A DNA stretch of 52,369 bases. It comes from a bacterium. GTDB taxonomy: Bacteria; Patescibacteriota; Minisyncoccia; Minisyncoccales; CG1-02-41-26. Numbering within the stretch: the first letter of the stretch is position 1; each line of letters starts with the position of its first letter. The translations under genes were made by a program, and so were the position numbers. Below are positions 1 to 8,734 of the stretch, piece after piece. The notes below the pieces were generated by a model, which did no database searches, was not told the DNA's origin, and saw only the letters and a program-made list of their open reading frames with translations. The DNA lies in the NCBI GenBank assembly GCA_030648255.1, contig JAUSHZ010000028.1:1-52369 (forward strand), in the 5' to 3' direction.

Positions 1-94
1 CCTTAACCATATTTTTAATTGATATTTCTTTGTCTAAAATTGGCTTTATCCATCGATACTTCTCCTCTTTTGTTGATTTGGGCATGATTTTCAT
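1..94 (-). mobile_element. N-terminus of an IS481-like / HTH transposase, truncated by the window edge
   Basis: Reverse strand from 94 reads MKIMPKSTKEEKYRWIKPILDKEISIKNMVK, resembling the N-terminal HTH region of IS481-like transposases. Runs off the edge. Confidence 0.55.
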
Positions 95-136
95 ATGCCC
101 CTAGACTATCAGGAAAGTGCAATATGTCTGTATAGA

Positions 137-712
137 TTACCGGAAAGCTTGCGCCAGCCATTAGAACAAGGCGAAATAATGGTGCAACGAACAAAGCAAA
201 GCTTTTGTTTTCCAGCCAGATTTTCATTAATAGCTGCCGCCAATCCTTGCCCTTGTGGCAACAATGGAAGCCCAGAAAAAGAATGCTCTTGCGGGCCCGG
301 GCAAATAGCGTCATATAGAAGAAAGCTATCGGGGCCTTTAATTGACAGGTTTGATATTTTTTGCTGGGTGCCTGGCTTAAAATACGAAGAGCTTATCAAC
401 CAAGAAACAACAAAAGATGCTGGGGAAGATATAAAAGCAAAAATCACCAAAGCCCGAGAAATTCAAAATGAAAGGTTTAAAAATGATAAAATTGCCACCA
501 ACGCCGAAATGAATGTGGAGCAAATAAAAAAACACTGCCAAATTGACAGCGAGTCGCACAATTTATTACGAAGATTTGTTGATTCTGGAAAAATATCTGC
601 CCGCGGTTTTCATAAGATTTTGAAAACAGCCAGAACTATTGCTGATTTAAGTGAAAAAGAAAAAATTGATTCATTGGATATTTCAGAGGCAATCAGCTAT
701 CGAACTATTTAA
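137..712 (+). pseudogene. comM: Mg-chelatase-like ATPase ComM, C-terminal part, 5' end missing
   Basis: ESLRQPLEQGEI...FPARFSLIAAANPCPCGNNGSPEKECSCGPGQIASYRRKLSGPLIDRFDI is typical ComM. The upstream Walker region is absent and similarity begins near 140. Confidence 0.85.
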
Positions 713-1775
713 AGGGGTTGGTGGCAAACCGCACATCAAAATGCACATGGCACCCAGCTTCCCCGGCTGGAATAGTCAAGCCAGTGTGGCCAATATAGCC
801 AATAATTTGGCCTTGATTCACTTTTTGCCCAGATGAAACTGCGTATTTTGCTAAATGACCATAGTATGTGACAACGCCATTACTATGAATAATATTAATA
901 TAATTACCAGAGATAGAATCAGCTCCTAATTTTTGCACAGTTCCAACCGCTGCTGCCACCACTGGCCCACCGCAACTGCCATTGCTAAAATCAACTGCAT
1001 TAAACCAGTGCAAACCTTGAGTTTTTTTGGCATTGGCAATAGGCACCATAAAATAACTTTTCGAAACAGCCACTTTTGGATAAGCTTTAACATCAACCGC
1101 CTTTGGCTTTACCCCGCCCGGAATAACTAAAATATCGCCAGCAAATATGGCTGATCCATCACTGCCAACATCGTTGGCAGAAATTATATCTTCTGATTTT
1201 GCTTTATAAAGAATAGCCAGTTTATTCAATGTTTCACCGCTTTTTACAAAATGGACAAGCCCAGAAACTGGCAAAATAATAAGCGTTTGGCCTGGCTTTA
1301 AAACTGACTTGGCTGTTAAATTGTTGGCCTCGGTAATTGTAGAAACAGAAATGCCAAACTTATTAGACAGAGAGGCAATGGTATCACCTTCGGTAACCAC
1401 ATATTCTTCAATTCCTTGCTTGCCTTCGGCTGTGCCGATTAAATCAGCCAACGCCTTGCCTGAAACCAAAAATGGCGGGCTTTGGGGCTGTAAAACAGAA
1501 CCATCAACAACGCTTAAATCAATAGCGCCCGCTCTTGGTCCAGCAGAAGAAAAAAAATAAGGGGTTTTGTCTATAGCGTTTTTTTCTTGGGCTTGGCCGT
1601 TATTGTCTTTACCAACAAAAAAGGCTGCTAATCCAGCAACCAAAAAACCAAACAAAACACAATACAAAAATGGAGATTTTATCAACCTCTCGGGTTTGTA
1701 CTTTATAAATTTTATGCGTTTAGGAATAACTTTGTATTTTATTCTCAACGGCTCTATAATACCATAGAAATCCAA
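705..1775 (-). CDS. LysM-repeat M23 family metallopeptidase
   Basis: N-terminal TM segment, two LysM-like repeats (YVVTEGDTIASLSNKFGIS; HFVKSGETLNKLAILYKAK) and M23 motifs (HWFNAVDF, CHVHFDVR). Confidence 0.9.
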   Translation of the reverse strand: MDFYGIIEPLRIKYKVIPKRIKFIKYKPERLIKSPFLYCVLFGFLVAGLAAFFVGKDNNGQAQEKNAIDKTPYFFSSAGPRAGAIDLSVVDGSVLQPQSPPFLVSGKALADLIGTAEGKQGIEEYVVTEGDTIASLSNKFGISVSTITEANNLTAKSVLKPGQTLIILPVSGLVHFVKSGETLNKLAILYKAKSEDIISANDVGSDGSAIFAGDILVIPGGVKPKAVDVKAYPKVAVSKSYFMVPIANAKKTQGLHWFNAVDFSNGSCGGPVVAAAVGTVQKLGADSISGNYINIIHSNGVVTYYGHLAKYAVSSGQKVNQGQIIGYIGHTGLTIPAGEAGCHVHFDVRFATNPFK

Positions 1776-1790
1776 AAATTAGAAGTCAAT

Positions 1791-1840
1791 GGCTGTTGAA
1801 GCTCGGTTTTTAGGGAGCCTAAAACCGAGCTTCAACAGCC
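1791..1840. repeat. Palindromic element, intergenic copy
   Basis: GGCTGTTGAAGCTCGGTTTTTAGGGAGCCTAAAACCGAGCTTCAACAGCC, near-perfect inverted repeat between divergent genes. Confidence 0.9.
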
Positions 1841-1853
1841 AGCCCAAAACCCT

Positions 1854-2819
1854 ATGTTAACCCCTCAACAAATAAAAAAAATACTTCAAGAAAACGATAT
1901 TGCTGTTTTAAAAAAATTCGGGCAAAACTTTTTAATTTCAGAAAGTGTTTTAAATAAAATTGTCGCAACAGCCAATATAAAGCCAACAGACACTATTTTA
2001 GAAATTGGCCCAGGTCTTGGGGTTTTAACTTTTGAATTAGCAAAAAGAGCCAGCAAAGTAATCGCTATTGAGAAAGACAGAAAGATGTCAGAGATACTGA
2101 AAAAAAATCTGGCAGAAAAAAATATCTCTAATATTGAAGTAATAAACGAAGACGCGTTGGCTGTTGAAGCTCGGTTTTTAGAGCTGTTGAAGCTCGGTTT
2201 TAAGGGAGCCCAAAACCGAGCTTCCACAGCTCTGGAGCCCAAAACCGAGCTTCCACAGCAAAGCTACAAGCTCGTGGCAAATTTGCCATACAACATCGCA
2301 ACCGCTGTTATAATGAAATTTCTACAAAGCGAAAATCCACCCCAACGAATAGTAGTAATGGTGCAAAAAGAAGTAGCGCAGAGAATTGTTGCTATTTCTC
2401 CCCATATGAATAAATTGGCGATCTTTTGCCAGCTTTATGCAACGCCAAAAATAATTGATATTGTCCCCCCAGCCGCTTTTTGGCCCAAGCCAAAAGTTGA
2501 TTCTGCGATATTACAGTTAATTCCAAGAAACTCGGTTTTAGAAAGCTGTGGAAGCTCGGTTTTTAGGGATCCCAAAACCGAGCTTCAACAGCCCAACGCC
2601 TTAGAAAACTTGGTCAACCTCGGCTTCTCCCACCCTAGAAAAACCTTACTGAATAACTTCGCCAAACTCGGCGAAAAAGAAAAAATAGGCCAGTGGCTTT
2701 TAGAAAATAATATCCAGCCAAGTCAACGGCCAGAGACATTATCTATCCACAACTGGCTAAGCCTTGCAAAAAACATTGAATTAGTGGAATATGTTAATTT
2801 TATGCTAAAAAACACTTGA
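1854..2819 (+). CDS. ksgA: 16S rRNA (adenine1518/1519-N6)-dimethyltransferase KsgA/RsmA with extra inserted segments
   Basis: KKFGQNFLISESVLNKI, ILEIGPGLGVLT, LVANLPYNIATAVI, GFSHPRKTLLNN and RPETLSIHNWL motifs. Confidence 0.93.
   Translation: MLTPQQIKKILQENDIAVLKKFGQNFLISESVLNKIVATANIKPTDTILEIGPGLGVLTFELAKRASKVIAIEKDRKMSEILKKNLAEKNISNIEVINEDALAVEARFLELLKLGFKGAQNRASTALEPKTELPQQSYKLVANLPYNIATAVIMKFLQSENPPQRIVVMVQKEVAQRIVAISPHMNKLAIFCQLYATPKIIDIVPPAAFWPKPKVDSAILQLIPRNSVLESCGSSVFRDPKTELQQPNALENLVNLGFSHPRKTLLNNFAKLGEKEKIGQWLLENNIQPSQRPETLSIHNWLSLAKNIELVEYVNFMLKNT
2160..2259. repeat. Two nested palindromic elements inside ksgA, translated in frame
   Basis: GCTGTTGAAGCTCGGTTTTTA-[GAGCTGTTGAAGCTCGGTTTTAAGGGAGCCCAAAACCGAGCTTCCACAGCTC]-TGGAGCCCAAAACCGAGCTTCCACAGC. 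Confidence 0.88.
2529..2592. repeat. Palindromic element plus preceding half-element in the ksgA 3' half
   Basis: AACTCGGTTTTAGAAA then GCTGTGGAAGCTCGGTTTTTAGGGATCCCAAAACCGAGCTTCAACAGC. Confidence 0.85.
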
Positions 2820-2843
2820 CAGTCAATATAGTAATGCTAAAAT
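2816..2843 (+). promoter_or_regulatory. Candidate sigma70 promoter for the ATPase gene
   Basis: TTGACA-N16-TAAAAT, 38 bp upstream of the ATG at 2882. Confidence 0.5.
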
Positions 2844-2881
2844 AGCATCAGACAGCACAAATAGTAATTTTTATCAAATTT

Positions 2882-4171
2882 ATGGCAGAAGAACAAGTTT
2901 TTATTAAGCGAGATGGTCAAAATAAAATCGCTCAACATTTAATTAACCAAAAAGAAATAACAGTTATTTTGGGCCCACGACAAGTTGGTAAAACAGTTTT
3001 ATTAAAACAATTAATGGAATGGCTCGTTAAAGAACAACAAATAAACCATAACGATGTTTTTTATTTTAACTTAGATATTATTCAGGACTGGGAAGCAGTA
3101 AAAGATCAAACCCAATTTATCAATTTTTTAAAAAGCCGTTCCCAAAAACAAAAAATTTATGTTTTCGTGGACGAAGCGCAAAAAGTTGAAAACCCAGGCG
3201 TTTTTTACAAGGGCGTATATGACAGCGACCTGAATGTTAAACTAATATTAACTGGCTCTGCCTCTCTTTATTTTTTTTCTAAAATAAAAGAATCTTTAGC
3301 TGGCAGAAAAAGAATTTTTTTCTTAAATCCATTTTCTTTTCAAGAATGTGTTTCTATAAAAAATAAAGCATTATTAAATGCATTAACGGGAAAAGAAAAT
3401 TTACCAGATTTTGATAAAGCCGAACTTAACGAAATTCTTAACGAATATCTTGTTTGGGGAGGATACCCCATGGTTGTCTTAACCTCAAACCCAGAGCAAA
3501 AAAACGCTGTTTTAGCTGATATTTATTCCAGCTATATTGAAAGAGATATTATTGGTTTTCTAAAGATTGATGATAAGTCTAAATTCACTAAAACCGTTAA
3601 ACTCCTAGCGAGCCAAATCGGGCAGTTAGTTAATTTAGGCGAGATATCAACTATAACCGAAATAGACCGAAGAACAATTTCTAGATATTTAAGTGTTTTA
3701 GAGGAAACATTTGTGCTTTATCAGCTTGCCCCTTATTTTAATAACCCTAGACAAGAGATTATAAAAAACCAGAAAGTTTATTTTTTAGATAATGGTCTAA
3801 GAAACTATCTCTTAGAAAACTTCCAACCATTCAATAAGAGAATTGACAAGGGTGCTTTATTAGAGAATTTCATTTTTCAAGAACTTTTTGCTTGTTCAAA
3901 AGATAATTTTTTTAATTTACATTTTTGGAGAACTAAACAAGGAGCTGAAGTTGATTTTATAATAGAACAAGGCCTAAAAATAACGCCAGTTGAGGTGAAA
4001 ACAACACTAAAGGTGCCGAAAATTTCGCTTGGGCTTCAAAGCTTTATTAAGAAATATAAACCAGCAAACGGCTTGATGGTTAATTTTTCTGGGCTTTCAG
4101 CAAAAGCAACTCTTGGAACCACTGAAGTCAACTTCCTCTCCCCAGCAAAAATAAAAAACTTTATTCATTAG
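2882..4171 (+). CDS. AAA ATPase of the AAA_14/DUF4143 family
   Basis: GPRQVGKTVLLKQL Walker A, YVFVDEAQKV Walker B, LTGSASLYF, C-terminal REQGAEVDFIIE-like nuclease-fold motif (TKQGAEVDFIIEQG...PVEVK). Confidence 0.88.
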   Translation: MAEEQVFIKRDGQNKIAQHLINQKEITVILGPRQVGKTVLLKQLMEWLVKEQQINHNDVFYFNLDIIQDWEAVKDQTQFINFLKSRSQKQKIYVFVDEAQKVENPGVFYKGVYDSDLNVKLILTGSASLYFFSKIKESLAGRKRIFFLNPFSFQECVSIKNKALLNALTGKENLPDFDKAELNEILNEYLVWGGYPMVVLTSNPEQKNAVLADIYSSYIERDIIGFLKIDDKSKFTKTVKLLASQIGQLVNLGEISTITEIDRRTISRYLSVLEETFVLYQLAPYFNNPRQEIIKNQKVYFLDNGLRNYLLENFQPFNKRIDKGALLENFIFQELFACSKDNFFNLHFWRTKQGAEVDFIIEQGLKITPVEVKTTLKVPKISLGLQSFIKKYKPANGLMVNFSGLSAKATLGTTEVNFLSPAKIKNFIH

Positions 4172-4173
4172 CC

Positions 4174-4260
4174 CAAAACCCCTCCCAACACCCAGAAACA
4201 TTATCTATCCACAACTGGCTATGTCTTGCAAAATCGTTTAAAACATTACACAATAAATAA
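4174..4260 (+). pseudogene. Orphan C-terminal fragment of ksgA
   Basis: Reads QNPSQHPETLSIHNWLCLAKSFKTLHNK*, matching KsgA PSQRPETLSIHNWLSLAK. 4192-4233 matches 2730-2771 with few mismatches. Confidence 0.8.
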
Positions 4261-4266
4261 ATATCT

Positions 4267-4893
4267 ATGTCATCTCCCTACGATAATTTTGCTAAATACT
4301 ACGACGGTTGGTTTATTGGCCCAATTTTAAAACCATACCACAAAAACGCTGTAAAATTCATTTCTCCCTACATTAAAAAGAACAGTGCTGTTTTAGATGT
4401 TGGCTGTGGCACAGGCGCTTTTTTAAAGCAACTTGTTAAAAAAAATAAAAGTTCAAACTTGCAAATTTTTGGCATTGATGAAAGCAAAGGAATGATAAAA
4501 AGAGCTTTAAAAAAGAAAATCCCAAATGCCAATTTTCAAATTGCCCAAGCCGAAAGCATTCCCTTCCCCAATGATTATTTTGATTTAATAACCTGCGTTG
4601 ACAGTTTTTATTATTTAAATTCAGAAAAGTTTTTTACAGAATGCCGTCGCGTTTTAAAACCAGGCGGTTTAATTTTTATTGACACAATATCAATTGACCA
4701 TTACAGACCGGTTGTTAAGCCATTACTTTGGTTTTTCAAACTTTTTTCAGTTGGGGCTGGCACAAAGCATTTAAAATTTGAAAAAATGGAAGCCCTAGCC
4801 AAAGATAATGCTTTTAATGTTGTGCAAGCCAGGTCTAAAAATTTTCCATTTGCTTTGTTTTGCAAAACCTGGCAAATAATTTTTAAAAAGTAG
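4267..4893 (+). CDS. SAM-dependent class I methyltransferase
   Basis: VLDVGCGTGAFLKQL, FPNDYFDLITCVDSFYYL, RRVLKPGGLIFIDT. Confidence 0.85.
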   Translation: MSSPYDNFAKYYDGWFIGPILKPYHKNAVKFISPYIKKNSAVLDVGCGTGAFLKQLVKKNKSSNLQIFGIDESKGMIKRALKKKIPNANFQIAQAESIPFPNDYFDLITCVDSFYYLNSEKFFTECRRVLKPGGLIFIDTISIDHYRPVVKPLLWFFKLFSVGAGTKHLKFEKMEALAKDNAFNVVQARSKNFPFALFCKTWQIIFKK

Positions 4894-4903
4894 ACGCCTT
4901 AAA

Positions 4904-7042
4904 ATGTTTAAAAAAATTAAAGAAAAAATCCTAAAAAAACGCTTTGCAGTTCCTTTGCTGGCTTTTCTCTCTTTGTTTATTCTTTACCCAGCCAAAGCTG
5001 CGGCTGCTTGGTTTTTACCGTTTGTGGTTGCTCCGATAATTATGGGGATTACATCAGTTGCTGCAGGATATCTTGCTAAGGGGCTGACTGCTTTATCATT
5101 AATTGGAGGCGTTCTTGTTTTTGGCTGGGCATTAAGCCGAGCTTTTATGGGTTTGGGCTTGAGCTTTTTAAATTGGGGTATTGGTGGAACCGTTTTTACC
5201 CAAGGGATGTCGATGACCAACCCAGCCAATAATGCAATTATCCAAATTGGCTGGACACTTCTGCGTGATTTAACCAATATGTTTTTTATCCTGGGCTTGG
5301 CCTATATTGGACTAGCCACGGCTTTAAATTTTGCCAACTTCAACACAAAAAAAACATTTACAACTCTAATATTAGTGGCTTTGCTTATAAACTTTACACC
5401 GGTAATTTGTGGGGTAATAGTTGACGCTTCAAATATAGTAATGAACTTCTTTCTTTCAGAAGTTAACTTTGACAAGCTCTCTGATTCCTACACAGGAGCC
5501 ACCAAAGCAATGGGTGAAATTCAAGAAAGTGCCTTAAAAGATAACATTGGAGGTGTAATAGGTGAGTACCTTCTAATGTCTGCTTATGGTATTGTGGCTG
5601 GCTCTGTGTTAATGATTTTTGGATTTATTCTTTTGATGCGTCATTTTATAATTTGGATCTTAGTTATTTTATCGCCTTTGGCGTTTTTCTTGCGTATTTT
5701 TGATTTCTCCAAACAATGGTACACAAAATGGTGGGGCTGGTTTGTTAGTTGGAGTTTTGTTGGCATACCAGCTGCGTTCTTTCTTTATTTAGCAAACCAT
5801 TTACTAATTCAAACAAAAACAGGCCAGGTTAGCGGGGCAGATATAACAACAAACGGATTGGGCGCGGCGTTAAGCCCCTATCTTATCACTCTTGTTTTTA
5901 TGATAATTGCCCTTATAACAACGCTAAAAATAAAGGCGGCAGGCAGTGGAATTATAATGAATACTGCTAATAATTTAGCCACAAAAGCGAAGACAGTGCC
6001 AGGGCTTATTCGAGGTAAAATGGCTCCAGCAGAGAAGGCTCTTAGCGCCAAGGCTGGCGCTGTAGCTGGAGTTGCAACAGCAGGCGGACTGGCCGCCATT
6101 GGTGCGGGATACAAAAAAGCACGAGGTGAAAAGGGCGCTCCCGGTAGAGAGGGTATAATATCTAGCATAGGGGCTGGTCTTGGTAACTGGGCCAAGCAAA
6201 GAGGTGGATTAACAAAAGAGGGGATGGCAGGAGGGTTAAAATATCAAGAGGACACTAAATATAAACAGAGAAAAAGAGCTGAACGCCTTGGGCTTGCTAA
6301 GCTTGGTACAGCTGATAAAGAAAGAAGGAAAGAGCTTGATACTGAAGCCTTGATGAAAGATCTTAAAGAGATGAGTGAGGACGACAGAAACGTAGCTGTT
6401 GAAAGAATAAATAAAAATCCAGCAAAAACCCAAGAAGATATTCGTAATCTCATGGCTTTAATGCGCATTAAAGCTGAAGAGCAAGAAGAAATAAAACCAG
6501 CTGATATAGCGGCAATTCAAGAGTTTGGTTGGATTGACAAAAAAGTTGGCAGAGACTTATCGTCAGCCAGACCTGATCTAGCATATGAACTATCAGACAA
6601 AAAAGAATTTGCTAAAGAAGTTGAGAAAAGGTTGGCGATATCTTTCCCTCCTGGTGGACCAGTTCCAACTGCAGCTGATAAAATAGCTGAACAAGAAAAG
6701 TACAAAAAAGAAATGACTCAAAAGGCAGTTGAAAAAGCTACCCCTGAAAAGTTCTCAAAGATGTTCCAAATTGATACACTGAAGGGGAAAACCGTTAATG
6801 AGGTTGCCGAAATTGCCCAACATATGAACCAAGCTCAAGTAAAGGCTTACGGTAAAAAGGCAAATTCAGTTGACAAGGCGTCTTTCAGGTCGTTGTTTTT
6901 TGATCCAACGACCAACGCCAAAACACCCTATAATTACGTCCTTACAGATCCAATTAGAACTCCCTCCTATGCAACTGCAGCAGGAAAAGCAAAGATTGAT
7001 GGATTTTTACACATACTACAAACAGATATGAATTTTATATAG
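4904..7042 (+). CDS. VirB6/TrbL-like polytopic membrane protein with long charged C-terminal region
   Basis: Multiple TM helices in residues 1-350, hydrophilic Lys/Glu-rich C-terminal half. Typical of CPR TrbL/VirB6-like proteins. Confidence 0.6.
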   Translation: MFKKIKEKILKKRFAVPLLAFLSLFILYPAKAAAAWFLPFVVAPIIMGITSVAAGYLAKGLTALSLIGGVLVFGWALSRAFMGLGLSFLNWGIGGTVFTQGMSMTNPANNAIIQIGWTLLRDLTNMFFILGLAYIGLATALNFANFNTKKTFTTLILVALLINFTPVICGVIVDASNIVMNFFLSEVNFDKLSDSYTGATKAMGEIQESALKDNIGGVIGEYLLMSAYGIVAGSVLMIFGFILLMRHFIIWILVILSPLAFFLRIFDFSKQWYTKWWGWFVSWSFVGIPAAFFLYLANHLLIQTKTGQVSGADITTNGLGAALSPYLITLVFMIIALITTLKIKAAGSGIIMNTANNLATKAKTVPGLIRGKMAPAEKALSAKAGAVAGVATAGGLAAIGAGYKKARGEKGAPGREGIISSIGAGLGNWAKQRGGLTKEGMAGGLKYQEDTKYKQRKRAERLGLAKLGTADKERRKELDTEALMKDLKEMSEDDRNVAVERINKNPAKTQEDIRNLMALMRIKAEEQEEIKPADIAAIQEFGWIDKKVGRDLSSARPDLAYELSDKKEFAKEVEKRLAISFPPGGPVPTAADKIAEQEKYKKEMTQKAVEKATPEKFSKMFQIDTLKGKTVNEVAEIAQHMNQAQVKAYGKKANSVDKASFRSLFFDPTTNAKTPYNYVLTDPIRTPSYATAAGKAKIDGFLHILQTDMNFI

Positions 7043-7063
7043 TTAATTTTAAATTTTATATAT

Positions 7064-7462
7064 ATGAACCAAATTAAAAATATTGTTTTCCCAGAAAATA
7101 ATATCGAAATAACAGAAGAAATATTGAATAATTTTAGGTTAACTCAAACAGAAGAAGAGGCAGAAAAACTACACCAAAGCAATGCACCAGACAATGCCTT
7201 TATTTTGAGAAAATTAATAAAAAAAGTTGGAACAGTAGAAATTAGTTTTGAAAAATTTATTGAAGAGCTTTCCTTACAGCTCAAAATAGAAACGCCAAAA
7301 GCCCAACAAATCGCCCAAGAGGTAAAAATAAAAATATTAGACCATAAAGACAATCTTGAAATACAAACAGAAAGAAAAGAACCCCTTAGGGTTCAAGAGA
7401 AAGTACTCTTTCCCGAGCAAAAAAGAACAGGACCAGATGACTATCGGGAACCAGTAGAATAA
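7064..7462 (+). CDS. Hypothetical helical protein
   Basis: 132-aa ORF 22 bp downstream of the preceding CDS, followed by a terminator-like hairpin. Confidence 0.65.
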   Translation: MNQIKNIVFPENNIEITEEILNNFRLTQTEEEAEKLHQSNAPDNAFILRKLIKKVGTVEISFEKFIEELSLQLKIETPKAQQIAQEVKIKILDHKDNLEIQTERKEPLRVQEKVLFPEQKRTGPDDYREPVE

Positions 7463-7481
7463 AATTTTCTTTTATAAAATG

Positions 7482-7516
7482 AAACAAGGGAAACAGATAC
7501 TGCTTCCCTTGTTTTT
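7482..7516. terminator. Hairpin terminator between convergent genes
   Basis: AAACAAGGGAA-acagatactgc-TTCCCTTGTTTTT. Confidence 0.8.
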
Positions 7517-7533
7517 ATTATGTGATGACTTAA

Positions 7534-8616
7534 TTATGACTGATTATCGTCATCGTCATCGTCATCGTCATTTTGACCTTGTCTTCCGCCCTGATTAAAG
7601 AACGGAAAAGCTTTTCCGAATTGCACATTTCCTGTAGCGCCTTTTTGCAGGGCAATGAACTTTTCAATAGCCTGTTCAGAAAGACCAGAGTCCTTGAGGA
7701 CCTCTACCATAGCTGCAATTCCCTGTGCAGTCATGCGATCCTTAATTACCTCTGCTCCGTCCTTTCTATCTACACTTACATCGACTAAACCGAAGGACTC
7801 AACCCATAAGCCAAGTCCCAAAGCATCGGGCATTCCCTCAGGAGGAATATTTGGCATTTCCCCCTCAGGAGTACCAAGCAATAAATGAGCAATTGGAGGA
7901 ACGAACATATTCGGATCCTCCTGTAAAAGAGTTTCGTATTCCTCTCTCTTTGCCAACTGCCTAAGGACTTGAGAAAAAATAGAGCCCTTGTCCGATAAGT
8001 AGGCGAATACCCCGCCAGTAAGCCCCAACCAGAAAAACCTTAAAACCGTCGCTGGGTTCTCGTAATTAATTCGCCATCTAATAGCGTAATTAACTTTGAT
8101 GGACCCCGCTGGCAAGGAGGCTTTTTTATTAGCCTCTTTATTTTTAAAAGCAGGTATTCCCTCAAAAGTTAATACCCTATTCTCGACTTGGGCTGGTATT
8201 TCAATCATATCAACCCCAACATACCTTTGCCCTCTTTGCCAAATCCAGTTTACTCCGGCTTGAAAAACGTAAGCTACAGGAGTACCAAGTGCCACACCTA
8301 ATCCAATAAACCCAGGTGCTGGTCTTTTGATTCGAACTTTTCCAAAAATCCCTAACCATAGGATTATAAACCCAATTCCAACAACCCAGTGTATTAACCC
8401 TCTATGATGAGCCCCTAGCCAATATATAACCCCCGCAAAAGAGTATATGGTGGTTACAATAAAAATTGACAGTGGCATCCTCAGGTCATGCTGACGTCCG
8501 CCAATAATATGAGAAAGTATCCATGGGAAAGCAAAGTAACCAACAACAGCAATAAAGATAAAAACTAACATTTCAATTCCTTTCCCTGCCAACAATGACA
8601 AGAAGTAAGTAGCCAA
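7534..8616 (-). CDS. Membrane protein with SPFH/band-7-like region and poly-Asp C-terminus
   Basis: N-terminal TM helices, then GVDMIEIPAQVENRVLTFEG...VNYAIRWRINYENPATVLRF resembling SPFH domains. Ends NDDDDDDDDNQS. Confidence 0.5.
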   Translation of the reverse strand: MATYFLSLLAGKGIEMLVFIFIAVVGYFAFPWILSHIIGGRQHDLRMPLSIFIVTTIYSFAGVIYWLGAHHRGLIHWVVGIGFIILWLGIFGKVRIKRPAPGFIGLGVALGTPVAYVFQAGVNWIWQRGQRYVGVDMIEIPAQVENRVLTFEGIPAFKNKEANKKASLPAGSIKVNYAIRWRINYENPATVLRFFWLGLTGGVFAYLSDKGSIFSQVLRQLAKREEYETLLQEDPNMFVPPIAHLLLGTPEGEMPNIPPEGMPDALGLGLWVESFGLVDVSVDRKDGAEVIKDRMTAQGIAAMVEVLKDSGLSEQAIEKFIALQKGATGNVQFGKAFPFFNQGGRQGQNDDDDDDDDNQS

Positions 8617-8644
8617 AACCCCAAGAATTAACCCTTATAATCAA

Positions 8645-8670
8645 AAAAATCGTCTTTTAACCCGATTTTT
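8645..8670. terminator. Candidate hairpin between the SPFH-like gene and the 791-aa gene
   Basis: AAAAATCG-tcttttaacc-CGATTTTT. Confidence 0.45.
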
Positions 8671-8734
8671 AAAGATCTAAAATACCTCTTATATTATATA
8701 ATATATTTTACAATTTGTCAAATAATCCCGCTTG

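Noticed and set aside
109-450. Minus-strand 113-aa ORF opposite comM
   Set aside because: Antisense to conserved ComM motifs; no family resemblance.
5878-6468. Minus-strand ORFs opposite the VirB6-like gene
   Set aside because: Antisense shadows of a well-supported CDS with low-complexity translations.
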